This document shows positions 24,800-35,734 of a DNA stretch of 64,000 nucleotides, one piece after another. The stretch is from Phragmites australis (Eukaryota; Streptophyta; Magnoliopsida; Poales; Poaceae), in assembly GCF_958298935.1 (NCBI RefSeq), contig NC_084922.1:5644501-5708500 (forward strand), written 5' to 3'. Numbering within the stretch: position 1 is the first letter of the stretch; the number at the start of each line of letters is the position of its first letter. A program made the position numbers and the translations under genes. Under the pieces are notes generated by a model, which had not been told where the DNA came from, did no database searches, and saw only the letters and a program-made list of their open reading frames with translations.

Positions 24800-25584
24800 A
24801 ACATAAGGCTTATTGACTTTGGTGTCATATTGGATTGCATGAACCGGGCAGTCCATCCAAGTACTAACCTGATGAGGAAATATTTGGACATAATCCTATA
24901 CTTCAACAGTAGCAAAGGCAATATTCTCATGTGAACGTCCATGACCAAAATTTAGGATTTACTTCGGGAAAAGCTGAATTTCTGTAGAACCATGTGAAAT
25001 GATTTTTTTTGGGGGGGAGGGGGGGGGGGACCATGGAACGGTTTAAAAAGTTCTTGTAAGACTAAAGAAAAAAAAGTAATTTGAGGTACATTTTCCTCCT
25101 CCATAAGGTTCTCTTGATGGCACGACAAGATGTTGATAAGCGTCACTTTGCACAAAAATACAATGCATGGCGGCGTCATAAAACTACTCTGAAACCACTA
25201 CATATTTGTAAGTTGGTTTTTAACTATGACTGGTCTCACTGCTAGGGGAGAAGGAGACCTCTGTTGGAGCAATCAAAAGGTCTTCCAGTAGGATTTCAGG
25301 TGGTATTTTTCCTATTAGTTTTTTTGTGAGTATAACCTTTTTTTCCAAAGGTTGAAATTTCCTGAGTATAATTTCTATCTCCTATTCTATAGGGATCACC
25401 TGAATTTTTTTACTAAAAGTGGAAGAGTTACATTTTAATTTTTTCAGAAAAGAAAGAGCAATGGATTCAATTTATTTCTCTTTACACAAAGTTATCGAAA
25501 TTATTTCTTGAAAGGGGACCGAGATAGTAGACTGAGTCGGTTAGAGCTGATTAATCTTGATTTGAAAGGAAAATCATATACAAA
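24800..25584. other. Intergenic with G homopolymer
   Basis: The segment has a T-run and G-run near 25005-25030 and several short A/T runs, and no recognisable gene. A stretch near 24830-24890 weakly resembles 23730-23790 ('catattg', 'gcagtc', 'atgaggaaat'), suggesting an old duplication. Confidence 0.45.
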
Positions 25585-26150
25585 TGTTGATGAAAGAAAG
25601 TGTCTTTCACAAATAGAGTACAGCGAAAACTAAGTCATAAGAATGGTTCAAGCTTGAAGTAGAGGCGGAGAAGTAGGAGACACCAAGGTTGTCTGGACAA
25701 TCTTTTTTTTTTCTTTGGTTTGATGGCCAATAATATGTATTTATACTAATATTTAGAGTGTAAATATACAAACATGCATATAGGAGGCAGACAGAGGTGT
25801 ATGTCTTATACTGTACAACTAGGGAGCGGATTAACCTAGTAATTATCCATACGATTGGTAAGACGCTTGCTCTAGTAATGGGTCATCTATTTCGGCGCCG
25901 TACTGCACCAGCGTGTTAGGCACCCACCACTTACATTATCGTGTCAGACAGCTACCATTGCACCAGTATTAAATATTGGTCACCTGACTACACATGGGGC
26001 GGCCTACGGGGTCCTCCTAGTTGATTTTTTGAAGGATTTGAAATCTCTGGGTCATCGGAGGGGGCCAAAGCCTGGTGGTCTGGTGGTCTTTGGGTTGAGA
26101 TTTCTAAAGCCAAGGGATGTCGAGGGTTCTTAACGACGGTTTCCCCAACA
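25585..26150 (-). repeat. LTR-like copy related to 6181-6888
   Basis: On the minus strand it begins TGTTGGGGAAACCGTC at 26150 and ends near 25585 with 'catcaaca'. It shares with 6181-6888 the order 'gtctttcac', 'aagcttgaag', 'gtatttata' and a 'tattggtcac'-like block. No matching TSD was seen. It is probably a diverged solo or truncated LTR of the same Tat-type family, located about 350 bp downstream of xylanase B. Confidence 0.55.
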
Positions 26151-26502
26151 GGAATAATAATGATAGAGATCATGCCGCATTCATCCAATACTTTTCTTTA
26201 GAATCTTCCGTGATCCAGAATAGAACCCATAGGGCACATCAATTCGACCCACTATAAAACGAGGAGTAGCTCGTTTACTTTATTCATCACCAGTAATTCT
26301 TAAGGAGTACAATACCTTAAGTTTCTCTTACAATACCCAGCCATAAAAATGTAAAATTACGGAGTGCTTTCTGTTTGTGGTGCAATTCCTTTGCCCTCCG
26401 TTCGATCAGATCAATCTATATACCCCGTATGTAGTATGTATGTATCAGTATAACCAGGATATTTTTGAAGGCTGTATAACTAGGAAATAATAGCGGAGGC
26501 CG

Positions 26503-28980
26503 TCAGAGGTTCATGTCCAGCACGAGAGGGGTGTCGTCCCCTTTCTCCACGCTGAACGTCTTGTGCACCTTCCCCGTCCCCGTCGTGAGCTGCACGACGT
26601 ACGTGCCGTGGTATCCCCTGAACTTGAAGTGTCCGTCGCTGTCGATGTGCCCGCGCGCGTGCGACGTCCACTCCCTCCGGAGATCAACAAATCTGCAGAT
26701 GCAGAGCACAAGTGCCCGTCAGTCATCAGGTTACATTCTGTGCGATAAGATTGGTGTTCTCAGAGTCCGTTTGTGAATGACCTTTCGCCGGCGTCGTTGA
26801 CGGTACCGTCGGAGTTGACGAGGCACGCATCCTGGCGCCACATTTGGCCCTGCATGAACCCCCAGAATATGACGCCCTCGACGGCCGGGTGCGCGTACGC
26901 CTCCCGGAGCACCACCTCGAGGTCGTCGGCTCGGAGGTCGACGTCGGACTCGCACACGTCGAGCTCGGTGAGCCAGATGGGCAGGTCGGTAGTGGCGAGC
27001 TGGTCGAGCGAATCGCAGATGATCTCTCCCACCGGGTTGGTGACGTGCCCCTGCAGGCCGATGCCTCCTACCGCCGCGCCCTTCTGCTGCAGCGCGTTGA
27101 TCTGCTCGATGTACTTCTCCGGCGTCGCGTTGGGGTCGTTGCCGCACTCGACGTTGTAGTCGTTGACGAAGAGCGTGGCGCCCGGGTCCAGCTGCGCGGT
27201 CTCGCGGAACATGAAGGCGTTGATGTCGTCGCCGAGGCGGTCCTGGTAGAAGCTGCCGTGAAGCATCTCGTTGTTGACGTCGTAGTGGGGGAACCTGCCG
27301 GCGTAACGGGTGAGGAGGCTCTGGAGGCGTCCTTGCACGGCCGACATGAGCTGGTCGTTGGCAAGGTTCTTGATCCACTGCTGCACGGTGTTCTCGACGG
27401 CCCAGAAGATGCAGTGGCCGCGCACGGGCTTGCCGTAGCGGTCACAGAAGTCGAGGAGCGCGTCGGCGTCGTTGTAGTTGAGCTGCCCCTCCTGCGCCTC
27501 GGTGTGGTACCACTTGAGTTCGTTCTCGAAGACGGCCCAGTCGAAGTGCTTGGTGAAGAAGTCGACGAAGGCCGGGTTCTGGATGACGCTGGTGTTGATG
27601 CAGGCGCCGAACGGGAAGTTGCTGTCCATCTGCATCACGCGGATGGACGCGCCGGAGATGCCAGACGCAGCCGCGCCGAAGTTGAGAACGACGTCCCGCT
27701 TGCGCACCTGCAACAGATGTACAACAAAGCACCATCCATCTCGATCAACCGATCAATGTGCACACCAGGAAATGGTGGACTTCAATTTGAGGTTGCCCGA
27801 AATCTTGTTTGGGATTTGGTGGCCGCGAGTGTCCTTCTCACTACCAGTAAGTAGTGCCTATCGAGGTTATTATATGATTATATCTACATGTCCACACCGA
27901 AGCGTATCACTCCTATAAGGGTTCCTATGATGAGCCTTTTTACTACGGTTTAAATTTAGTACCTCCTAAGTTATATTTTTTGGTACCTTAAATAATGGTA
28001 AAAAGGCTCAGGTAAGTTTATTTCGTGCTAACTGATCGCCTTGTACCGCATCACGTATGTTCGCACCACGTAAAATACGTTGTTGATGCCAAGGCCATCA
28101 TTTGTGGGCCAAAACAAATGTCGATGAAACCTATCGATTACCTAGCTAATAAATGGTTTTATTTTTTTTAAAGTGTGATCCCATATGCACAGTTTTTATT
28201 GAAGACTAAGGCGTTCGAGACAGGAATTGAACCCACGACAGACTCAATCTCTCCCTGAGGCTTTGCCACCGGACTACAAGCCCGTTCATGAATGGTTTTA
28301 AATTTGATACAGTAGATTAGCGCTCACCTTGTCAGTCTTCTTCCTGAGTTTCCTGAACCGCGCCTTGCGGTCCGTGGCAAAGACCTGGAGATCCATCACC
28401 TTCACATCGACACCGGCGGGCGCGCCCTGGACGTACACCGCCGCGCCGCACGGGCTCTTCTTGAGCCGAAACGCGCCCTTGATCTCCGTCCACTTGCCGG
28501 CCTCGGCGCAGACCGCGCCGCCGTCGACCACGCACTCGTCGTCGACGCGAAGGTTGACGCGCACCGCGTGGCTCACCCCCTCCGCGCCGTCCCCGAGGCT
28601 GATCCACCCGGCGACGCGGTACGTGACCCGGGGCTTGAGCGCGCCCGTGATCGCCTGGCACAGCCCGTTCGTCTCGTCGGCGCGGCCCGACGCGAGGATG
28701 TACCGGCCGCTCGGGCTGTAGTCGTCCCCGACGGTGTTGATCGTCTCGGTGGGGACCTTGGCCGGCACCTCATTGTGCACGGACAGCGTCGTGCACGAGC
28801 CGACCGGCGCCCAGCCGGCGAGGCCGTTCTCCAGCCTGCTGTTCTCGATCAGGTTCACGTCGAACACAACCTCCTGAAAAAGAAAACTCGTACGCGTACA
28901 AATGAAGTGAGGCAAGTGACACTCAGAGCTGTATGACTTGTGCTACTACTGAACATTGTACGTACCTGAGTGCAGGCCAT
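26503..28980 (-). CDS. GH10 endo-1,4-beta-xylanase B with N-terminal CBM22-like domain
   Basis: Minus-strand exons are 28980-28966 (MACTQ, 15 nt), 28873-28328, 27707-26782 and 26692-26503, giving 558 codons with GT-AG introns. The CBM22-like part is in exon 2 ([45 protein letters not shown]). GH10 follows with [20 protein letters not shown], the acid/base glutamate in VNNEMLHG (about 334) and the nucleophile in WLTELDV (about 435). Both catalytic residues are present, so activity is expected. The last exon holds [11 protein letters not shown] and ends LVLDMNL. It is the paralogue of the gene at 16.3-18.8 kb, same strand, but has one extra intron (26693-26781) in the C-terminal part. Intron 2 (27708-28327) contains a SINE. 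No signal peptide is visible. An upstream ATG in frame with exon 1 is not supported. Confidence 0.93.
28162..28290 (-). mobile_element. tRNA-derived SINE in xylanase B intron 2
   Basis: The perfect 10-bp repeat AATGGTTTTA flanks it at 28152-28161 and 28291-28300. On the minus strand it starts with a tRNA-like head containing 'agtccggtggcaaagcc' (A-box-like) and 'gggttcaattcc' (B-box-like) and ends in an A-rich tail. These are the parts of a Pol III-type SINE. It lies in the same orientation as the host gene and does not touch the splice sites. Confidence 0.72.
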
Positions 28981-29093
28981 AATACTTGACCACAGGAAGG
29001 AGCAGGTGATCGCTGAGAGTTTGGATGGAGAAGGAGGGAAACTTGCTTGGTGTCGATTGGTCTGTGGTGATGAGGGATCGCAGCGGCTCACCT

Positions 29094-29102
29094 TATTTAA
29101 AG
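29094..29102 (-). promoter_or_regulatory. TATA-like element of xylanase B
   Basis: The minus strand reads 'tttaaataagg' about 115 bp before the micro-exon ATG, matching the TATA spacing of the paralogue. The match is not a perfect TATAAA. Confidence 0.45.
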
Positions 29103-29415
29103 GGCAGATTGGTCGATTGTCAAAATCACCGCGAAATAGTTCAAAAGCGCACCGAACGCCAAAACGTCGTGCAAACTCGAAGCAACCACCACAGGCAGGA
29201 GTCTTTCTTCCTCTCTGTGCCGCTTTTGCGTAACAGTAAAGAATGCGCAAGATCCGCCCAGCCTTGCGGGGCTCAGAGTGCGCGCGCGGCTGGCAGGCGG
29301 CGGCGTCGTGCCCAGCATGTCAGCGGCGATCGCAGGCGGCGGAGTGCAACGCCGGGGTGGCTGTTCCGATTAGCTGCTCTTTTGTTGTTTTTTGTAAGCA
29401 TCATTACCAACACCC

Positions 29416-29462
29416 CAAGCATCACTCAAGGGTCCGTGCATTTCTTGGCTTTGGGAAGAGAC
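29416..29462 (-). promoter_or_regulatory. Promoter block shared with xylanase A
   Basis: The phrase 'ccaagcatc', then 'tttcttggctttggga', then 'gag' corresponds to 19268-19312 upstream of the paralogue. Confidence 0.5.
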
Positions 29463-29469
29463 AAATAAA

Positions 29470-30278
29470 AGCGATTGGTTTAGTCACTGTTATAGCAGTA
29501 ACACAAACGTGGAATCGTCATGAAGCACACCCAAGGGAGGAGATTCTGATGGTTCCGTTGGATTGGTCTTCAGATTTGTGAGCATTTGTACTAGATTACT
29601 TCTGTACTTGTCTAACGTAAACCGATCGATGAATTGCTAATGCGGCAGTATATATTTACTCTAGGATAAAGAAAAATGCTGTAACAGTTTACCAAGAAAT
29701 GTAGCAACAGGCAGCAGCATTGCAGCACCAACGTTGGACCTGTTCATGGCGACGAAGATCGATCAATGAGAGTGCGACGTGTCCTATTTGCAGCCGCCCC
29801 ACTACGGTCGAAATACAAAGCTTCAAGACACGAACATCGGCTAAAAGTAGTAAGGTCGGTTGACATATCGTGTTGTCTAAAATATATGTGTGATCTAGGA
29901 GAACAACAGAACCAGTAGCAGCAGTGGTGTTGTGTGGACATGGATCTTTTTTGGATCTTGGCTTGGTCGATCGATCTCACACCTGAGTACGCAATGGGGC
30001 TGCGCGTGCATGGAATTCAGCTGCATGACGGCTCATTCAAGGCAAGATAGAAAAGAGAAACAGAGGATGAGAATGAGAAGCTGGATTCAGCGTACATGCG
30101 AAGTGTGTGCTCTATCCGGATCTCAAGCTGATGGGATTGAGATCGGTCACGTTTGTTCAGTGTGGAATGTGGTGCATTCACAAAGAGGAAAGCCAACGAA
30201 ACGCCCCCCTAAAGCTACGCATCTGAATTGCCATGCATGGCTCATGACAAACTGAACATTTGGGAAACACGCACCTAG
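29470..30278. other. Intergenic upstream of xylanase B
   Basis: No gene is recognised. Short ORFs on both strands lack motifs. It may hold further xylanase B control sequence. Confidence 0.5.
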
Positions 30279-30632
30279 TGCCTCTTTTGGTATCCAGGAA
30301 TGGAACAAACGCAGGAATAAGAAAAATATAGAATTCTAATAGGAATGAAGTGCAAAATAGAGGATTGCAAAACACAGTAAAAATTTAGAAATGACCGTTT
30401 GGATGGAGTGTAAAAAAAAAACACAAGCATTAGATGAGAGAGATAGACACAAATGATTTTTTCCATAAGGTTAGACCTCATGCTATGAGTCCTATGGATC
30501 AAACCAATCCATAGGAATTTAAGAGGATTTCGAGAAGGGCAATCCATTGTTTCAAAGAGCTTGATAGGAAATTTTTCTATGAGAATTGAATCATCCCAAA
30601 TTCCTATTATTTTCTCCATCCAAAGGAGGCCT
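30279..30632. mobile_element. MITE-like element with GCCTCYTTTGG termini
   Basis: The left end GCCTCTTTTGG pairs with the right end CCAAAGGAGGC as inverted repeats, followed inward by 'aggaat'-type motifs frequent in grass MITEs. The length is about 355 bp and it is AT-rich and non-coding. The TSD is ambiguous, so the class is not assigned. Confidence 0.5.
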
Positions 30633-30723
30633 TATAGAGTATCGATTAACTTGTTAATGTGAAAATTGTTAAATGATGTGACGAAGAAAATGATAAACAT
30701 TTATACATTGGATGATTTTCTTT

Positions 30724-32224
30724 GGAAAAAATCTATACAACCTCTGAACTATCGACTATTGTATACTTAAAACCTTGAACAAAAACTAGGTATTATGGAT
30801 CTTAAACTTTGCAAAAACATCTACTTAACCCACTAACCTGGTTTCTAAGGCTATCTTTGCCTCATTGGTGTCCACGCTGGTACTAGTTTTTACCACATAT
30901 GTGGGGATGGGCACTGGGACCGCATGTCAGTGGTCGCACCGGTTTCTACCAACCGAACAAAGCAAGCAATAGCGTCCAAAGCAGCATGCGCCACCGCCGA
31001 CCAAATCCCACGCCTCCGAGCCAAATCGGTCGCACCCAAGCCCCGTTCCTTCATAGCACAACTGTGTGAAACCAAGGGGGGATGTACCTAACACTCTTCA
31101 TCATTTCCTCAACCCAATTTCGTCCTCTTCTCCATCGGACCAATCCTCTTCCCCAACCCTGGTCACCACCCGATCCGGTCGCACGTGGAGCCGCCGCTAC
31201 AACGCTTTTTCCAGCCAAAAAAGGACACGGTGAGCTTCCCCTCGCCCTCCTCCTTCTTTTGCGCTCGTCGCTTTCCCTTCAGCTTGATGCCAGAGCGCCT
31301 CTTCGCTATGACCTAGTGCTGTCGTGCCTCGACCGGAGAACCCCTTGGTTGGCTTCCCCTTAGCGCGCTGGAGCTTCCCTTGCCCTTATCCTACCGAATC
31401 TCCCTCTCCTTCCTCTTCTCTACCAATGACCGAGCTGCCACCACCATCATACTCGTCGTCGGCCACCCTCTAGCAAGCCCATCGACCATAACCCACCAAA
31501 ACGGTATCCCTGCATCACACTCTAGCTATTGCTGCCCCTGGCTAGGCCGATTGTGCCAACACTCATCGTTGGCAAGAGCTAGCCGTGGAGGCACTATGCA
31601 ATCGACCCATGCCGCTAGCCGCTCGGTAGGAAGACCAACCCCGGCGAGCCCCATCACCTGGCCACCCCTCTCTGCCTCACGCGAAGAGCCTTCACTGGCG
31701 AGTTACTCCTCTCTAACGCACCCCTCTTCACCCCGGTGCCCTCCGACCACCTCCCCGGTCACCTCCCTCCATCCCTCTCTCTGTGCCTCTCTCTCTCGCC
31801 ATCCACGCCACTGTCCTCATCAATGAACCCAACAGCCACTGACATGCGGTCCTAGTGCCCATCCCCGCCTGTGCGACAAAACCAGTGCTAGTGTGGATGT
31901 CAGCAAGGCAAAAGCAGACTCAAAAACTAGGTTAGGGGGTTAAATAAACGGTTTTGCAAAGTGTAATGTCCACAACCCTGGTTTTGTAGCTCAGGGTTTT
32001 ATGTATACACCGATCGATAGTTTAGGAAAGCAAATTCTATAGGATCAGGTTCTACGAAAGACCTCCTTCCCTGTGATGACACGTGTTCCCTTCCTCTCTC
32101 TTCTCTTCAGTCTAGCCGTTGGATCAGAGGATGTGTGACTGGATCAGGGTCTCACGGAGATCTTTTATAAGAAGGTCTCGTAAAATTTGCTTCTATAGTT
32201 TAGGAGGTCATGTAGACTTTTTCC
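30724..32224. mobile_element. Mutator-like element with about 210-bp TIRs and 9-bp TSD
   Basis: The TIRs run from GGAAAAAATCTA at 30724 inward to about 30933 and from 32224 inward to about 31836. They share 'ggggatgggcact' and 'gaccgcatgtcagtgg' at their inner ends. The 9-bp TSD ATTTTCTTT is perfect (30715-30723, 32225-32233), as for MULEs. The centre (30935-31835) is GC-rich and C/T-rich, with ORFs to 148 codons (31380-31826) but no transposase motif. This is the build of a Pack-MULE that has captured host sequence; the donor is not recognised. The right TIR is interrupted by a smaller MITE. Confidence 0.82.
32027..32194. mobile_element. MULE-type MITE nested in the TIR
   Basis: A 168-bp element inside the right TIR begins AAAGCAAATTC and ends TTTGCTTCT, giving short inverted ends. 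The direct repeat ATAGTTTAGG (32017-32026 and 32195-32204) flanks it; 9-10 bp fits a Mutator-type TSD. Because it interrupts the TIR of the larger element, it inserted later. Confidence 0.7.
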
Positions 32225-32871
32225 ATTTTCTTTTCTTAGGAATCATAAAAATCCATTAAACCATAGGCTCAACCAAATCAATGACCACCTAGTCCCCAAT
32301 ACAATCAGGCGCAAAGTGTGATGGCACCTCTGTACCCGACAGACACTACAACCTTGCGCTGCCATCGTCATGGTGCGCGCTACTTTATTACAAGATCTTG
32401 GAATCAGAAGAACTAAAAATCTAATCAAATTCAAGTTCAATAGATTTCTAAGCTCACAGATTAAACCACCCACCAGAGACAAATCATATAACGAACACTC
32501 TGAAGCTTGTTTCATCACCAGAGCATACGTCTCCAACACAATCTGCCCTATGCCCCAATCAGATGCCGTATACACACGCTTCAAACAGGCCACAAGTTCT
32601 GCACACTAATGATACATGCAAGATCTGTGTAATCCCTGATAATACATGCAAGATCTTTAAACTCCAGTTTTCCAACACCAGCATGTACCACATTACCAGT
32701 ATCATCCCTGATAACAAACCCCCAGCCTCCTGAGGAAGTATCATGATCGAAAGCTCAGTCGGAATTGATTTTCAGCTTGGATACTCTAGACGTATTGGGT
32801 TTTTGGATGAAGTGAACCCGAATAATTTCACAGAGCGACTCAGGGGGCAACACAGTCCGCCGACACTCTAG

Positions 32872-34241
32872 CTCGCCAATCTGATTGGCGTGGCCGCCAT
32901 CGCGGCCGCCATCATACGGTGGTGACGACGGCCCACAGTGATGCCAAGCGGTGATCGCGAGCAGTCTCCATCCTCTCCCTTTTCCCCTCTCATTCCTCCA
33001 CTCCTGATATGGTTCCTTGTGCTGTTAATGACGGCGGTGGTGATGAATGTCATGGTAGTGGCCGATTTGCTCGGTGGCCGGTTGGATATGCGTGTTAGCA
33101 AGTGGATCGACATGGTAGCGGCCAGATCTGCTTGCTCTGCTTGGTTGGTTGTTGACGGGGCGCGGCGGGGGTTGTCGCCGCCACTACAGCTCGGCCTGGC
33201 ACTATCGGGGTGCCGTGGGATGGTCCTCGGTCACCGTCCCAGTGGTGTGCTGGCGGACTGCCCGAGTTCCCTTCCCTTGCACGCAAGATTGCCATGGTTG
33301 GGCACGCCGTTGATGCGCAACTGTCGAGCCCGTGATGGCATGCGTGCCTTCCTCACCAGTGGTGATAAAACTGTGGTCTCCTGGCTTTTTTCCCACCTCG
33401 GCAAGTTCCTGGACGCGAGGTGTTCGAGTTGTTTGGCTGTCGGTTGCCGTGCAGTGATAGTGCCACACCTGGTGTGCGTGGAAGTGTTCCACCTTTGCAT
33501 TCTAGCAAGGCTTGTGGGCGTCGGCATGGGCGCCTATGGACTCTGATGTCGAAAGCCATGCAGCCATAGCGTTACGCTTGGTGCATGGGGAGGTTATTCA
33601 CCTTCGCACGGTCCGGCGCGGTCCTTAGTGGCCTCGAAATCACAGGAGTTCTTTTGGAGAAGATGTTAGGCTGAAGCTTACGCATTTTCCGATTCGATAG
33701 CCACACCGTCAAGGCATGCATTGGTGGACACGCTTTGGTTTCAGCAATCGGTGGTGATGATCGGATGCGCAGAGGAGCCTTCATGTGATCGTGGTTGGCA
33801 TGGTTGTGATGCTAGTCATCTGTTTCTGTTCAGTGGTGACAGTCGGTTGGGGGTGGTTTTACAAATGGATTTTGATCTGATATGTTGGCGTTGGTTAAGA
33901 TTGTGGTCATAGATGTGCGTGAGCTTCTTTAGGTGCTTATGGTTTTGCCTCCTATTTGTGGGCGGACGTTGGATTTGGGTGTTTTTAAGATCGTCTCAAC
34001 CCACGATGAAAGACATGCGGATATTACAGCAAGCAAGTATTTTATCGTCTTGGAGCATAAGATGGTTTCAAGATAAAAGGTCTTGGTCTAAGATTTGGTA
34101 TTGTTTTGTGCATACTAAGTTTTTTTCTTTTCTCCTTATTTTTTATATTACTTTTTCTTTTGGAAAGGCTAGATGTCTGCTTGGTGTAGAGATCGAATAT
34201 TAATTTATTTTAAAATAAAGCTTCCTTTATTTTAAAAAAAT
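32872..34241 (+). mobile_element. Retroposon with A-tail inside the LINE
   Basis: The 1.37-kb block separates two parts of the minus-strand LINE reading frame. It ends in an A-run near 34234-34240 and is flanked by ACTCTAG (32865-32871 and 34242-34248), a likely 7-bp TSD. The left two-thirds are GC-rich, the right third T-rich like a LINE 3' UTR. ORF 32938-33546 has no motif I know. Composition resembles the element at 20070-22188. Confidence 0.55.
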
Positions 34242-34473
34242 ACTCTAGATGACATTTCCTTTGCCAATGTCATGTTAAACTCCACTGCCTGAATACTACG
34301 TAAATATACATGCAAGATCTCTCACAGTTCTCCTCTCTCCTCCGATCCTGTTCCTTTCTGTCCACCATTGCCACATCAAGATGATCACCCCGAGCTGCGT
34401 CTCATATGTCAAATTCAGAATTTCAGCAACAACCTCCTTCGCAGATTGCAATCACTCGAAATTGAGCCTAGCA

Positions 34474-34773
34474 GTGAACGAGCCGATGGCGGCTCAGTGG
34501 TAGCGTTGGGAGTGTCCAACCTATCTGCTTGAGTTCTATCTTAAGGATCGATGCTCGGGTGTCGCATCGAGTATTTCCCTAGGAGCGTCTGAGATTAGAT
34601 CGGTTAGACTAGGATATACACATGTGCACGTTCAGTGGTATAACATATTCTCACATATTGAATGTCTCACGCCTCCTAATCCCTTCAATAATGTTTGTAT
34701 AGACACGCGCATATGTGCACGTATGATGTGAGTGTAGAGTGTGTCCTTATTATACCCTTTAAAAAAAGAAAAA
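34474..34773 (+). mobile_element. tRNA-derived SINE with 16-bp TSD
   Basis: The head contains 'ggctcagtggtagcg' (A-box, tRNA-like), then 'gagttctatc' as a degraded B-box. The 3' end is 'cccttt' plus an A-rich tail. The flanks 'gaaattgagcctagca' (34458-34473) and 'gaaatcgagcctagca' (34774-34789) are a 16-bp TSD with one mismatch. It interrupts the LINE zf-RVT/RNase H linker. Confidence 0.75.
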
Positions 34774-35089
34774 GAAATCGAGCCTAGCATCCTCCATTGA
34801 CATTTCCCTCATAAATGCCTCACAAATTTGCACATAAAAAAGAGATGACCTCCATCTTCATCTAGTCTGTTAAAGACTAGATATCTTTCATACCTCTTCT
34901 CTTCAAGTTCACGTGCTGTGCTAGACTGTTATGAGCCACTCTTTACATAAAATGCTTGTACTTGGACATTTGATCTACCACATGCCCTTCCAATTCATAT
35001 CGGTCACCACATGATTACTACCACTGGAAACATCACCATATCTGCTTGTGTACCACTGTTTCGTGTGAGAAGAAACATGCCCTCAATAG

Positions 35090-35734
35090 TGTTTCACTTA
35101 GAATAACATAAAATGCGGATGTACCAATATACACACAATATACAAAGTAAAGGGACAAAGATGTAAAGGAAACACTGTGTTGGGGAAACGTCCTAACCTA
35201 GAGATATTTAGACGATGCACTCTGATATTATTATATCTATTTAGTGTCTCAGTCACCGCATGGTATGTATAGATGTGAAATATCCAAGATATCCCTCTAT
35301 GTACATGATTGTAACATAATATCTTAAGAACAGATTGATAATTTCTCATACCTCTTCTCTTCATAAATAAACCCTCAAAGGGCAGGAGTGGGAGGACCCT
35401 AGAGATTTTTCCTATTACTAAAACTTCCATAGATACACAGGCTCTCCATCACTCTGGACTCTCTCCTCTTGGCTCACTACTTATTTCCAAACTTGATCAT
35501 CCTCTTACGAGTGGGGCTCTTGCCACATGTTGTTCGGGGCACGTTTTCATACCCCAACAGATAGCACTCGTGGGGATGTGGCACTAGAGGCCATGAAAAA
35601 AGGGAGTTGGGAGCTCATCATGAGCGGAGAGCATGAAAATTTAGCAGTTTTATAGAAGACACCACCACATTGGGTGATCTCGCAGTCATCTCACGGTGTC
35701 GAGGGTTGTCTGTAGCGAAAATGATCTTATTAGG
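35090..35734. other. Unclassified, retroelement-like
   Basis: No domain is found. Phrases such as 'tgttggggaaacg' near 35181 and 'ataccccaacagatagcactcg' near 35550 suggest LTR or gypsy leader remnants. An ORF at 35098-35430 (-) carries no motif. Confidence 0.35.

Larger units (their letters stand above)
32243..35060 (-). mobile_element. LINE 3' coding fragment (zf-RVT and RNase H), interrupted twice
   Basis: On the minus strand, near 34860, DEDGGHLFFMCKFVRHL is the zf-RVT zinc-binding region. Further left come LGVIILMWQWW and the linker before RNase H. Then RTVLPPESLCEIIRVHFIQK, GGWGF with a following IRDDTGN-type stretch, and LVGGLICELRNL match the RVT_3 RNase H domain of plant LINE polyproteins. 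Stops and frameshifts make it a pseudogene. A SINE (34474-34773) and a retroposon (32872-34241) split it, and coding similarity resumes on the far side of each. Confidence 0.75.

Noticed and set aside
26844..27854. 336-codon plus-strand ORF over xylanase B
   Set aside because: It is an antisense shadow of the GH10 exon and crosses the verified acceptor at 27707.
32782..34249. Alternative 9-bp TSD TACTCTAGA for the retroposon
   Set aside because: LINE coding similarity continues past 32782 up to about 32865, so the insertion point must be nearer 32872.
34480..34560. Functional tRNA gene
   Set aside because: The tRNA-like head lacks a complete cloverleaf and is joined to an A-tail and TSD, so it is a SINE.
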